Positions 45,342 through 54,645 are shown, numbered from the stretch's first letter. The stretch is 64,000 nt of DNA from Labilibaculum sp041595635 (GCF_041595635.1 NZ_JBFHJW010000014.1:8472-72471), one strand, 5' to 3'. Notes: generated by a model from the sequence alone, not told the origin. Numbers and translations: made by a program.

Positions 45342-46082
45342 TTAGGAAGCAAGTTCTTCTTCTCTAATTCGAGTAAGAGCTTCCTGAGCAGCATTTTGCT
45401 GAGCCTCCTTTTTCGAGGTTCCTTTTCCTCTTCCCATTTTTACCTCCTCAACCTCAACTTCGGACATAAACAAAGGCAAACGCAATTCCTTATCAACTCC
45501 TCCATCGTGAGTATCAAAATAGATGTCTTTTTTATTTTTTTGAGCCCATTCAATCAATTTGCTCTTAAAGTTGGTTTCAACAGTAACCACTTCTTCCAAA
45601 TTAATATAATCTCGAAAAATTTTATTCTCAATAAATTTTCGAGTTCTATCGTAGCCTTGATCAAGATAAATGGCACCAATAAAAGCCTCAAAAGCATCTC
45701 CATAAATGTGTTTGTTATTATTCAAGTTCACATTAGAAACAACTTGCTTATCAAGTTCTATTTTAACAGCTAATTTATTCAGAGATTCCCGGCTAACAAT
45801 CTTGGATCTTATTTGGGTTAAGAATCCCTCATCTTGATTGGGAAAGTATTTGTAGAGGATATCAGCAATTACAGCACCCAAAATTGCATCTCCGAGGTAT
45901 TCGAGACGTTCATTATTGAAGCCGTATCCTTTTTTTTTGATGGTAGCAGATTTATGTATGAAAGCCAATTCATACAAATCTGAATTTATAGGTTCAATTC
46001 CTAAGGAATCAAAAAACAATCCATAAAACTCCCTTTCAGGGTAGAAAAAAAGTTTTATGGATCGAAATATAGACTTTACCAC
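45342..46082 (-). CDS. rnc: Ribonuclease III
   Basis: The 246-residue endonuclease cleaves double-stranded RNA in rRNA and mRNA processing. The catalytic signature NERLEYLGDAILGAVIAD occurs near 58-75, the second acidic site is in YGDAFEAFIGAIYLD near 127, and a C-terminal dsRNA-binding domain ends GRGKGTSKKEAQQNAAQEAL. It lies three bases after fabF, giving the usual Bacteroidota acpP-fabF-rnc operon. The length is slightly above E. coli RNase III (226), because of the N-terminal extension. Confidence 0.95.
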   Translation of the reverse strand: MVKSIFRSIKLFFYPEREFYGLFFDSLGIEPINSDLYELAFIHKSATIKKKGYGFNNERLEYLGDAILGAVIADILYKYFPNQDEGFLTQIRSKIVSRESLNKLAVKIELDKQVVSNVNLNNNKHIYGDAFEAFIGAIYLDQGYDRTRKFIENKIFRDYINLEEVVTVETNFKSKLIEWAQKNKKDIYFDTHDGGVDKELRLPLFMSEVEVEEVKMGRGKGTSKKEAQQNAAQEALTRIREEELAS

Positions 46083-46085
46083 AAA

Positions 46086-47339
46086 TTATTCAGTAAATGG
46101 TTTGAAAATTACCGATGCATTGTGACCACCAAACCCAAATGTATTACTCAAAGCTGCACGAATTTCGCGCTTCTGGGCTTTGTGAAGTGTAAGGTTTAGT
46201 TTTTGATCAATGTTTGGATCTGGCTCACTAAAATTAATTGTAGGAGGAACTGTTTGATTTTGCATTGCCAAAATACAGGCAATTGCTTCTACAGATCCTG
46301 CTGCGCCAAGCAAGTGACCAGTCATTGACTTAGTAGAACTAATGTTCAATTTATAAGCATGTTCACCAAAAACAGTTTGAATTGCTTTTGTTTCTGGAAT
46401 ATCACCAATAGGTGTTGATGTTCCATGAACATTTACATAATCAATATCAGCTGGTGTTAATCCAGCATCTTCTAGTGCCATTTTCATAGCATTAATAGCT
46501 CCTCTTCCTTCCGGATGAGTTGCTGTTAGGTGGTAAGCATCACCAGACATTCCTCCACCAACAATTTCAGCATAAATTTTTGCTCCTCGTTTTTTAGCGT
46601 GCTCATATTCTTCTAGAATTAAGCTGCCACTTCCTTCACCCATAACAAAACCGTCACGAGTTTTACAGAAAGGACGAGATGCCGTTTTATACTCTGCGTT
46701 GTTTGTAGACAATGCCTGCATAGAATTAAATCCACCCAAGCCTGCTTCGTTAATCGCTGCTTCTGAACCTCCTGTGATAAAGATATTAGCTTTACCCAAA
46801 CGGATATAGTTCATTGCATCAATCATAGCATGTGAAGCCGAAGCGCATGCCGAAACAGTACCGTAATTAGGTCCTTGGAATCCATATTTCATAGAAATAT
46901 GACCAGCGGCAATGTCAGAAATCATCTTAGGAATGAAGAAAGGAGAGAAACGAGGAGTTCCATCCCCGTTTGCATATCCTGTTACTTCATCTAAGAAAGT
47001 TTTAATTCCGCCAATACCAGAACCCCAGATTACTCCAGCCTTTGTTAAATCTTCCGACTCAAGATCCAGATTTGAATCCTCAATAGCTTGTTTAGTCGCA
47101 ACCAAAGCATACTGTGCGTACAAATCTAATTTTCGAACTTCCTTGCGATCGAAATGATCGGTAGGCACGAAATTTTTAACTTCGCAAGCAAACTGAGTTT
47201 TGAACTTTGAAGCATCAAAATGAGTGATCATTCCTGATCCTCCCACTCCGTTCTCCAAATTATCCCAAAATTCGGCAACAGAATTACCTATTGGGTTAAT
47301 TGTTCCAAGCCCAGTTACTACTACTCTTCTAAATTCCAT
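46086..47339 (-). CDS. fabF: 3-oxoacyl-ACP synthase II
   Basis: The 417-residue condensing enzyme elongates acyl-ACP in fatty acid synthesis. It has the N-terminal RRVVVTGLGTINPIGNSV, the active cysteine in VSACASASHAM near 165, and catalytic histidines in NVHGTSTPIGDI (about 305) and KSMTGHLLGAAG (about 342). The C-terminal SNTFGFGGHNAS is also present. All catalytic residues are there and the length is typical. It is the middle gene of acpP-fabF-rnc. Confidence 0.96.
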   Translation of the reverse strand: MEFRRVVVTGLGTINPIGNSVAEFWDNLENGVGGSGMITHFDASKFKTQFACEVKNFVPTDHFDRKEVRKLDLYAQYALVATKQAIEDSNLDLESEDLTKAGVIWGSGIGGIKTFLDEVTGYANGDGTPRFSPFFIPKMISDIAAGHISMKYGFQGPNYGTVSACASASHAMIDAMNYIRLGKANIFITGGSEAAINEAGLGGFNSMQALSTNNAEYKTASRPFCKTRDGFVMGEGSGSLILEEYEHAKKRGAKIYAEIVGGGMSGDAYHLTATHPEGRGAINAMKMALEDAGLTPADIDYVNVHGTSTPIGDIPETKAIQTVFGEHAYKLNISSTKSMTGHLLGAAGSVEAIACILAMQNQTVPPTINFSEPDPNIDQKLNLTLHKAQKREIRAALSNTFGFGGHNASVIFKPFTE

Positions 47340-47360
47340 AAAAAAGGTTCTGGTTAATAA

Positions 47361-47597
47361 TTACTTAGCGTTTTCTCCAATGTAAGAAATAGCGTCACCT
47401 ACAGTACCAATGTTTTCTGCTTGATCATCAGGAATAGCGATATTGAATTCTTTTTCGAATTCCATGATTAGCTCAACTGTATCCAATGAATCAGCTCCAA
47501 GATCGTTAGTGAAACTAGCCTCAAGTGTTACCTCAGTTTCGTCCACACCCAACTTATCAACTATGATAGCTTTTACTCTAGATGCAATATCAGACAT
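47361..47597 (-). CDS. acpP: Acyl carrier protein
   Basis: The 78-residue carrier has the phosphopantetheine serine in LGADSLDTVELIMEFE (Ser at about residue 37) and the usual acidic helix II. It delivers acyl chains to FabF and other enzymes, and probably to the lipid acyltransferases found elsewhere in this window. It is the first gene of the acpP-fabF-rnc operon, with 21 bases to fabF. Confidence 0.97.
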   Translation of the reverse strand: MSDIASRVKAIIVDKLGVDETEVTLEASFTNDLGADSLDTVELIMEFEKEFNIAIPDDQAENIGTVGDAISYIGENAK

Positions 47598-47650
47598 AAC
47601 TTTAAAATTTTAAGTGATTAAATATTTAAACTAATTAATTTTCAACTGTG

Positions 47651-47682
47651 CAAAGAAATAAATTTACTCTAAAAAATTCAAA
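47651..47682 (-). promoter_or_regulatory. Candidate promoter of acpP-fabF-rnc
   Basis: On the minus strand TTTG (47682-47679), a 20-base spacer and TTTCTTTG (47658-47651) fit the Bacteroidota form with one mismatch in the -7 box. The predicted leader is about 45 bases. Confidence 0.45.
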
Positions 47683-47761
47683 TTTATTTCACAAAGTCGC
47701 GGTCAAAGGTAATTCTTTTTCCTTTTCTGCGAAATTATTTCCCTGCGAAATGCCTTTTGCA

Positions 47762-47769
47762 TATATTTG
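47762..47769 (+). promoter_or_regulatory. -7 box of purN
   Basis: TATATTTG matches TAnnTTTG exactly and lies 29 bases before the purN ATG. No clear -33 element is seen at the expected distance. Confidence 0.45.
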
Positions 47770-47798
47770 TATGTTTTCGTTACACATGAACAAAAAAG

Positions 47799-48359
47799 AT
47801 GAAAAGACTAGCCATATTTGCCTCAGGATCAGGCAGTAATGCCGAAAATATTGCCAATTATTTCAAGGGGAAACCAGAATTCGAAATTTCCGCAATTCTA
47901 TCGAACAACCCCAGTGCCTTTGTACTTTCCAGAGCGAAACGCCTAAATATTCCCACTTTAGTATTTTCGAAATCAGAATTTAAAGAAACCGATGAAATTA
48001 TTAATTTTTTAGCTGAAAAAAAGGTCGATTTTATCGTTTTAGCAGGATTTCTTTGGCTACTTCCACTTAATTTACTGCGTAAATATCCCAACTCCATTGT
48101 AAATATTCACCCTGCTCTTTTGCCAAAATATGGTGGAAAAGGCATGTACGGAATGAAAGTTCATGAAGCTGTAATTAAAAATAAGGAGAAAGAAAGCGGA
48201 ATAACCATACACATGATTAATGAGAACTACGATGAAGGTAAAATTGTATTCCAGATAAAATGCAACATTGAAACCACTGATACTGCGATAGATGTGGCAG
48301 AAAAAATACACCAATTAGAATACGAATTCTACCCTAAAATAATTGAGCAATTACTCTAA
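47799..48359 (+). CDS. purN: Phosphoribosylglycinamide formyltransferase PurN
   Basis: The 186-residue enzyme transfers a formyl group from 10-formyl-THF to GAR in purine synthesis. RLAIFASGSGSNAENIANYF carries the phosphate loop, FIVLAGFLWLLP and SIVNIHPALLPKYGGKGMYG the catalytic Asn-His region, and GITIHMINENYDEGKIVFQ the catalytic Asp. Its 3' end overlaps the end of the M23 gene on the other strand by nine bases (TTACTCTAA), so both stop codons share the overlap and no terminator separates them. Confidence 0.95.
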   Translation: MKRLAIFASGSGSNAENIANYFKGKPEFEISAILSNNPSAFVLSRAKRLNIPTLVFSKSEFKETDEIINFLAEKKVDFIVLAGFLWLLPLNLLRKYPNSIVNIHPALLPKYGGKGMYGMKVHEAVIKNKEKESGITIHMINENYDEGKIVFQIKCNIETTDTAIDVAEKIHQLEYEFYPKIIEQLL

Positions 48360-49631
48360 GGTAATTGCTTCTGGTGGATTTAGTTCATTCATCAATTTTT
48401 CCATTTCAATTTTATACCTTGCCTCATTTTCCTCTTTTACAGGCGATACTGGAGGTGATTTTAAATTCAAAGGATTAATTGCAGTTCCATTTTTATACAC
48501 TCTAAAATCGAGGTGAGGACCTGTAGCTAATCCTGTTGCTCCTACATATCCAATGGTTTCGCCTTGTTTTAATCTAACACCTGCTTTAATTCCTTTTGCA
48601 AACCTTGAAAGGTGCATATAGGTAGTTGAATAAACACTATTGTGTTTTACACTAATGTAGTTACCACCACCATTTTTCTGATAGCCCTTTTTTGTAACCA
48701 CTCCATCGCCAATAGTATGAACAGGAGTTCCGGTAGGCGCGGCGTAATCGACACCATGGTGTGCCCGATATCTTTTTAAAACTGGATGATATCTATTATT
48801 AGAAAACTTAGAACTGATTCTCGAATAGCGAAGAGGAGCTTTTAAAAATGCCTTTTGCAAACTCTTTCCTAGCTCATCAAAATAGCCTTCTTTATCTCCC
48901 TCAACAAAGGTAAAAGCGTAATTATTTGTGTTGTGATGGATGAAATTAGCTGCAATTACTTTAATCTCATGAATCGGTTGATCATCAACATACGATTCTT
49001 CATATATAATATTAAACTGATCTCCTTTACCTATTCCGAAAAAATCAATAGTCCAAGCATAAATATCAGACAGCTCTATAGAGAGCAATGGATCTGAATT
49101 GGCCACAACCATAGCATTCCACAAAGAAGACTCAATACTCCCTTTCACCTGCTTACGACGAACTTCAATTTCTTTCTCGCCTTTAAAAACATTTAAAGTA
49201 TCGCGCAAATCAAAAACGATATATTCAACCGGAGTATTCTCATAAATAAAATACTCAGGTGTTTTTATACTATCCTTTGTAAAAAGGACCGAATATTCGT
49301 GTCCTGATTTAATTTTTCGAACATTAAATACCGTTTTTGCTTTCTTTGCAATTTGATCAATCGTTCCATAACTAACATCGTACTGTCTTAGTATGGTTGA
49401 CAAACTATGATTTCTTTTCACTGCATTAGTTTCCACCTGAAACTCATCAATAGGAAATCCATATTTAAGGTGCACTTGCTCCTTTTCTGTTGTATCCATA
49501 ACAACAGTTTCCTGCGATATACTTTGATTTTGTTTCTGTTTTGAGAACCATTTTATGGCGAACAAGCCCAATAAAACAGCCAATGCAATCAATAAAGTCT
49601 TTAGGTTAAAGATTTTTCTCATAGTAGACAT
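48351..49631 (-). CDS. M23 family peptidoglycan endopeptidase
   Basis: A 426-residue protein anchored by an N-terminal helix (about 10-27, LKTLLIALAVLLGLFAIKW). Residues ~55-240 form OapA/LysM-like and Csd3-type N-terminal modules (SLSTILRQYDVSYGTIDQIA, then IKSGHEYSVLF). The M23 lysostaphin-type domain has its zinc ligands in RAHHGVDYAAPTGTPVH and in GPHLDFRVYKNG with HLSRFAKG. It should cleave peptide cross-links in peptidoglycan. Orthologues of this type act in cell shape or wall growth. The 3' end overlaps purN. Confidence 0.92.
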   Translation of the reverse strand: MSTMRKIFNLKTLLIALAVLLGLFAIKWFSKQKQNQSISQETVVMDTTEKEQVHLKYGFPIDEFQVETNAVKRNHSLSTILRQYDVSYGTIDQIAKKAKTVFNVRKIKSGHEYSVLFTKDSIKTPEYFIYENTPVEYIVFDLRDTLNVFKGEKEIEVRRKQVKGSIESSLWNAMVVANSDPLLSIELSDIYAWTIDFFGIGKGDQFNIIYEESYVDDQPIHEIKVIAANFIHHNTNNYAFTFVEGDKEGYFDELGKSLQKAFLKAPLRYSRISSKFSNNRYHPVLKRYRAHHGVDYAAPTGTPVHTIGDGVVTKKGYQKNGGGNYISVKHNSVYSTTYMHLSRFAKGIKAGVRLKQGETIGYVGATGLATGPHLDFRVYKNGTAINPLNLKSPPVSPVKEENEARYKIEMEKLMNELNPPEAITLE

Positions 49632-49722
49632 ATAAATTTTAGAAGCCTAAAGGTATAACTGTTTTTATAGTCAAACAACTAATGCAAGCCCAAGACCATA
49701 GCTTTTAATCTTTTTTAAGAAA

Positions 49723-50595
49723 TTAGGATTTAATCTTATCAAAACCTTTGCCGTAAACCCCCATAACACTTCCCATAGAAATAAACGCATCAGGATCGAT
49801 CAACTTAATCATATTTAAAATGGCTTGAGCTTCTCTTTTTCGTGCCAACAGCATCAATACTTTCACTTCTTTTTCGCTGTATCCACCAGTACCACTAAGT
49901 ACTGTTATCCCCTGATCAAGGGTATAAACAACTTCTTTTCTGATTTCATCAGGCTTTTGAGTAAAAATAAAGATTTGCACAGATTGCTTACTTCCTTCAA
50001 TAATCAGATCGACACAATAGGCACTAACACCCATAGTCACAAAACCATACACTACTTGCTCTATAGAGCGCTCCAAAAAATACGAAGAAGAAATAATGAT
50101 CACATCAATGGTTAGAAGCAATTGACCTGGACTGTAATTCTTGTACTTATTAATGATCATTGCGAGAATATCTGTTCCTCCAGTACTTCCTCCTCGGGAT
50201 AAAATTATGCCAGCACTTGCTCCTGCAAGTATTCCTCCAATAATAGCACACATAAACCGATCGGAAACCAATGGTTCTTGAATTAGGGATTGAAACAACC
50301 ACAGAAAAAACGAAAGAATCGTAATTCCATAAATGGTTTTGATTCCAAAGCCAAAGCCCAAAATTTTAAAGGATATAAGAAGAAAAACTGAATTAATAAG
50401 AAAAACACTATAACCAACTTTAAAACCTGTTAGGTAGTAAATCATTGTTGCAATTCCCCCAACACCAGAACCCACAATTTCTGCAGGAATAATAAAGCCA
50501 GTCCAAGCCAGAGAACCAACTAGCAGTCCTAAAGTAATAATCAAGTATGACTGAAAATCAAATTTCTCATCAAATTTTACCAATAGATTCTTCAT
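49723..50595 (-). CDS. YitT family membrane protein (second copy)
   Basis: The 290-residue protein has about six transmembrane segments (DUF161/YitT_membrane) with the conserved IIGGILAGASAGIILSRGGSTGGTDI, in parts, and a cytoplasmic DUF2179 domain (about 205-285) with EAQAILNMIKLIDPDAFISMG. The function of YitT proteins is unknown; transport or regulation has been suggested. It follows a related YitT gene with an 11-base gap. The two align end to end at about half identity by eye, so this is an old tandem duplication. Confidence 0.9.
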   Translation of the reverse strand: MKNLLVKFDEKFDFQSYLIITLGLLVGSLAWTGFIIPAEIVGSGVGGIATMIYYLTGFKVGYSVFLINSVFLLISFKILGFGFGIKTIYGITILSFFLWLFQSLIQEPLVSDRFMCAIIGGILAGASAGIILSRGGSTGGTDILAMIINKYKNYSPGQLLLTIDVIIISSSYFLERSIEQVVYGFVTMGVSAYCVDLIIEGSKQSVQIFIFTQKPDEIRKEVVYTLDQGITVLSGTGGYSEKEVKVLMLLARKREAQAILNMIKLIDPDAFISMGSVMGVYGKGFDKIKS

Positions 50596-50606
50596 GCCTT
50601 ACAATT

Positions 50607-51467
50607 TTAAGCTCTTATTTCATCAAAACCAAGTCCGTAAACACCCATCACCGATCCCATGGATATAAAAGCCTTCTCATCCATTTGTTTAACCACACGA
50701 AAAATAGTTTGAGCCTCATGTTTCCGAACTACGACCATTAAAATTTTTTTACTTTCCTTAGAATACCAACCAGTCGCATCAAGCATAGAAACCCCTCTAT
50801 TCATTTCATTGGCAATTTTGTCGGCTATTTTCTCATACTCCGAAGAAACGATAAAAAGCTGAGCCGACTGTTTCGATCCCGAAATAACCATGTCGATAGA
50901 ATAAGAGGTAATCGACATCACCACATATCCATACACAATGGTCGAAACATCATGGAAAACCAGATAAGAGGAGGCTATTATAAAAACATCTAGGTACAGT
51001 ATGATACGCCCAGGACTAATGTTTCTGTATTTATTAATAATCATTGCAATAATATCGGTTCCTCCTGAACTTCCTCCTTGCGATATGGTTAATCCAATGC
51101 CAGTACCACTTAGAACACCGCCAATAATTGCGGCCATAAATTTTTCATCGACCAAAGGAGCCGTAAAAATTTTCTGCATTGTAGAAAGTAAAATAGAGCC
51201 TAACAACATTGCAAATATTGTTTTCACACCAAATTTACTCCCTAATATTTTGAGAGCAATTAAAATAAGAATAGCATTAAGTATAAAATAGGAATAACCT
51301 ACTGGGATAACTTTTTCAGTTCCATAATAGATTAAAGTTCCAATACCCGTTACACCACCACCTATCATTCCTGATGGAATTAAAAAGGCTGTCCACCCGA
51401 AACTATAAATTGTCAATCCTAATGTAATGATTAAAAAAGATCGAATTTCTGAATAATTTATTTTCAT
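50607..51467 (-). CDS. YitT family membrane protein (first copy)
   Basis: A 286-residue relative of the downstream gene, with the same layout: membrane part with GGVLSGTGIGLTISQGGSSG and GTDIIAMIINKYRN, and a DUF2179 tail with AFISMGSVMGVYGLGFDEIRA (in parts). The gene begins nine bases after the leuS terminator, so read-through from leuS or a promoter in the hairpin region would be needed for expression. Charged residues in the membrane loops differ from the second copy, which may reflect different substrates. Confidence 0.9.
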   Translation of the reverse strand: MKINYSEIRSFLIITLGLTIYSFGWTAFLIPSGMIGGGVTGIGTLIYYGTEKVIPVGYSYFILNAILILIALKILGSKFGVKTIFAMLLGSILLSTMQKIFTAPLVDEKFMAAIIGGVLSGTGIGLTISQGGSSGGTDIIAMIINKYRNISPGRIILYLDVFIIASSYLVFHDVSTIVYGYVVMSITSYSIDMVISGSKQSAQLFIVSSEYEKIADKIANEMNRGVSMLDATGWYSKESKKILMVVVRKHEAQTIFRVVKQMDEKAFISMGSVMGVYGLGFDEIRA

Positions 51468-51475
51468 TTTCTTTT

Positions 51476-51527
51476 AAAAAAAAAGAGCTTAACCATTGTC
51501 GGTGTTTACCCAACAGGTTAAAGCTCT
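51476..51527 (-). terminator. Terminator after leuS / leader of yitT pair
   Basis: On the minus strand AGAGCTT-T-AACC pairs with GGTT-AAGCTCT (51516-51527 with 51484-51494), followed by nine U (A-run 51476-51484). Because the next gene starts within about ten bases, it could also act as an attenuator for the yitT pair. Confidence 0.82.
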
Positions 51528-51551
51528 AAGTAATGTGCTTATTTTGTTGAT

Positions 51552-54314
51552 TTAAACTACGATATTAATGATTTTACCAGGAACAATAATGATCTTTTTA
51601 GGTGTTTTCCCATCAATCCATTTTTGCGAAATTTCGTGAGCTAGGACAACCTCTTCAATTTCATCTTTACCCATACTAATTGGCAAATCCAACATGAACC
51701 TCATTTTGCCATTAAATGAGACAGGGTATTTATGATTATTTTCCTGAACAAAACTTTCATTAAACTCAGGAAAGCTTGCCTTTGTAATACTACATGTATT
51801 TCCACAAAGCTTCCAAAGTTCTTCAGAGATATGAGGTGCAAATGGCGCTAGTGTTACCAATAGATCTTCCAAAACTGCCTTGTTATTACACTTTAGTGTG
51901 TACAATTCATTTACACAAATCATAAAGGCTGAAATTGATGTATTAAAAGAAAAGCGTTCAATGTCATCTTGAATTTTCTTAATGGTTTTATGAAGCACTT
52001 TTAATTCTTCCTTAGTTGGCTTATTCGTAGTAATCTCAAATTCACTTGCCTCATTATGGAACAATCTCCATAGTTTTCTCAGGAACTTATGTACTCCATC
52101 AATTCCATTGGTATCCCATGGTTTATGCGCTTCCAAAGGCCCCAAGAACATTTCATACAAACGAAGAGTATCAGCCCCATATTCTTCAACGATCACATCA
52201 GGGTTTACTACATTAAACATTGATTTGGACATTTTTTCAACCGCCCACCCACAATGATATTTACCATCTTCTAAAATGAATTCAGCACCTTTGTATTCTG
52301 GCATCCAATTTCTAAAGGCTTCCAAATCAAGCAGATCATTTTTCACAATATTTACATCCACGTGAATATCTGTTGTTTCGTATTTATCTTTCAAACCATA
52401 CGAAACGTATGTATTGGAATCTTTAACTCTATATACAAAATTCGAACGTCCCTGAATCATTCCCTGATTAATCAGTTTTTTGAATGGTTCGTCCTTACAT
52501 ACTTCTTTAATATCAAATAAAAACTTATTCCAAAAACGAGAATAAATTAAATGGCCCGTAGCATGTTCGGTTCCTCCAATGTACAAATCAACATCTTGCC
52601 AATATTCATTAGCTTCCTTAGAAACCAACGAATCGCTGTTACGAGGATCCATATAACGCAAATAATATGCTGATGAACCAGCAAAACCAGGCATTGTGTT
52701 TAATTCAATAGGAAAACCGTCTTTTGTGGTCCAATCTTTCGCACGCCCCAAAGGTGGCTCTCCACTTTCTGTTGGCAAGTATTTATCAATCTCTGGCAAT
52801 TCCAAAGGAAGCTCTTCCAAATCCATCATTTGAGGCATTCCATCCTTAAAATAAACAGGGAATGGTTCGCCCCAATATCTTTGACGAGAGAAAATAGCGT
52901 CTCTCAATCTATAGTTGATTTTTTTCTTACCTAAACCACGTGCTTCCACTTCCTGATTTGCCTTTACAATCGCATCTTTAACGTCGAGGCCATTCAAAAA
53001 ATCAGAATTCATTGACTTACCAGTTTTTGCATCGTAAGATTCTTCAGAAATATCACCACCTGATACAACTTGAATAATTGGCAAATCAAAATGTTTTGCA
53101 AAAGCGTAATCTCTACTGTCATGTGCAGGAACCGCCATAATGGCACCAGTTCCGTATCCAGCAAGAACGTAATCACTCACCCAAACAGGAATTTCCTCGC
53201 CTGTAAAAGGATTTATTGCATAGGCCCCTGTAAAAGCTCCACTAATGGTTTTAACATCGGCCAAACGCTCTCTTTCAGTTCTCTTTTTCGTTGCCTCTAT
53301 ATAGGCATCAATATCTGCTTGACACTCTGGAGTAGTCAATTCTTGAACCAAATCACTCTCTGGAGCTAACACCATAAAAGTAACTCCAAAAATAGTATCG
53401 GGACGAGTAGTGAACACCTCCATTTTACAATCTGAACCCTTCACGTCAAAATTTACTTCAGCACCAACAGAACGACCGATCCAGTTTTTCTGAATTTCTT
53501 TCAAAGAATCTGTCCACTCTAAAGTTTCCATACCATCTAAAAGACGTTTGGCATAGGCCGAAACACGAAGCGACCACTGACGCATTTTCTTTTGAATTAC
53601 TGGATGACCTCCGCGAACAGAAGTTCCATCTTTGACCTCATCATTTGCTAAAACAGTCCCTAATTTAGGACACCAGTTTACCATTGTATCAGCTAAATAA
53701 GCCAAACGATAATTTAAAAGAATCTCTTGTTTTTGCTTATCAGAGAACGAGTTCCATTCTTCTGCAGAAAAAGCTTCTGTTTCAGAACAAGCCGCATTAA
53801 GGGAAGAATTTCCAGATTTCTCAAATTTTGAAATTAAAGAGTCAATAGACTCAGCTTTCTCGGTATCATTATTAAAATAATGATTAAACATTTGAATAAA
53901 TGCCCACTGTGTCCATTTGTAGTACTCAGGATCGCAAGTTCGCAACTCGCGATTCCAATCAAATGAGAAGCCTATTTTATCTAATTGCTGACGATACCTA
54001 GCAATATTTGTTTCTGTAGTAATAGCAGGATGCTGTCCTGTTTGAATTGCATATTGCTCAGCAGGCAAACCATAGGCATCGTATCCCATTGGATGAAGTA
54101 CATTAAAGCCTTTTAAAGTTTTATATCGAGAATAGATGTCGGAAGCAATATACCCAAGAGGGTGCCCAACATGTAATCCAGCTCCTGAAGGATACGGAAA
54201 CATATCAAGAACGTAAAATTTTGGTTTTTCCGAATCAACCTCAACTTTGTAGGTTTTCTCATCGATCCAATACTTTTGCCACTTTTGTTCTATTTCTTTA
54301 AACTTATACTCCAT
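51552..54314 (-). CDS. leuS: Leucyl-tRNA synthetase
   Basis: The 920-residue class I synthetase charges tRNA-Leu. The HIGH motif is in PSGAGLHVGHPLGY (about 42-55) and KMSKS in VEKMSKSMFNVVNPD (about 696-710). The editing (CP1) domain includes TTRPDTIFGVTFMVLAPES and GTGAIMAVPAHDSRDY. A long insertion of roughly 55 residues around NFVYRVKDSNTYVSYGLKDK precedes the KMSKS loop, as in other Bacteroidota LeuRS. A TAATTTTG -7 box lies upstream on the minus strand (54363-54356). Confidence 0.96.
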   Translation of the reverse strand: MEYKFKEIEQKWQKYWIDEKTYKVEVDSEKPKFYVLDMFPYPSGAGLHVGHPLGYIASDIYSRYKTLKGFNVLHPMGYDAYGLPAEQYAIQTGQHPAITTETNIARYRQQLDKIGFSFDWNRELRTCDPEYYKWTQWAFIQMFNHYFNNDTEKAESIDSLISKFEKSGNSSLNAACSETEAFSAEEWNSFSDKQKQEILLNYRLAYLADTMVNWCPKLGTVLANDEVKDGTSVRGGHPVIQKKMRQWSLRVSAYAKRLLDGMETLEWTDSLKEIQKNWIGRSVGAEVNFDVKGSDCKMEVFTTRPDTIFGVTFMVLAPESDLVQELTTPECQADIDAYIEATKKRTERERLADVKTISGAFTGAYAINPFTGEEIPVWVSDYVLAGYGTGAIMAVPAHDSRDYAFAKHFDLPIIQVVSGGDISEESYDAKTGKSMNSDFLNGLDVKDAIVKANQEVEARGLGKKKINYRLRDAIFSRQRYWGEPFPVYFKDGMPQMMDLEELPLELPEIDKYLPTESGEPPLGRAKDWTTKDGFPIELNTMPGFAGSSAYYLRYMDPRNSDSLVSKEANEYWQDVDLYIGGTEHATGHLIYSRFWNKFLFDIKEVCKDEPFKKLINQGMIQGRSNFVYRVKDSNTYVSYGLKDKYETTDIHVDVNIVKNDLLDLEAFRNWMPEYKGAEFILEDGKYHCGWAVEKMSKSMFNVVNPDVIVEEYGADTLRLYEMFLGPLEAHKPWDTNGIDGVHKFLRKLWRLFHNEASEFEITTNKPTKEELKVLHKTIKKIQDDIERFSFNTSISAFMICVNELYTLKCNNKAVLEDLLVTLAPFAPHISEELWKLCGNTCSITKASFPEFNESFVQENNHKYPVSFNGKMRFMLDLPISMGKDEIEEVVLAHEISQKWIDGKTPKKIIIVPGKIINIVV

Positions 54315-54515
54315 GATACTATTGATAAATATGGTTATTTCTTGCTATTAAAGCGCAAAATTAACAAAAGTTTGGAATTATTTATGGACTTTGGAACCGA
54401 AGTCTTATTTTATTAAAAATTGGCAACTAACGGTTTAGATCGGTCCACCAAAAAAGGCTGAAATTATTTGTTCTCAGGAATAGATGAGAATGCAAGGCAT
54501 AACAAAATATTTTTA

Positions 54516-54523
54516 TAAATTTG
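54516..54523 (+). promoter_or_regulatory. -7 box of tRNA-Arg
   Basis: TAAATTTG is an exact TAnnTTTG match 11 bases before the mature tRNA, so the expected start is only a few bases upstream of the tRNA 5' end. Confidence 0.5.
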
Positions 54524-54534
54524 CATCCACAATT

Positions 54535-54608
54535 GGCCCGTTAGTTCAGCTGAATAGAACGTCAGATTCCGGTTCTGAAGGTCACAGGTTTGAATCCTGT
54601 ACGGGTCA
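54535..54608 (+). tRNA. tRNA-Arg (anticodon CCG)
   Basis: The full cloverleaf folds by hand: acceptor GGCCCGT (54535-54541) with ACGGGTC (54601-54607, one G-U), D stem GTTC/GAAC, anticodon stem TCAGA/TCTGA enclosing TTCCGGT with anticodon CCG (54569-54571), and T stem ACAGG/CCTGT. It reads CGG codons. The 3' CCA is not encoded. Position 19 is A and position 56 is U, in place of the usual G and C (see findings). G15-C48 is normal. A terminator follows directly. Confidence 0.95.
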
Positions 54609-54612
54609 CAAC

Positions 54613-54645
54613 AAAAGCCAATCAATAATATTGATTGGCTTTTTT
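54613..54645 (+). terminator. Intrinsic terminator after tRNA-Arg
   Basis: AAAAGCCAATCAAT (54613-54626) pairs with ATTGATTGGCTTTT (54630-54643) around AAT, with a T-run through 54645. It begins five bases after the tRNA. Confidence 0.9.
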
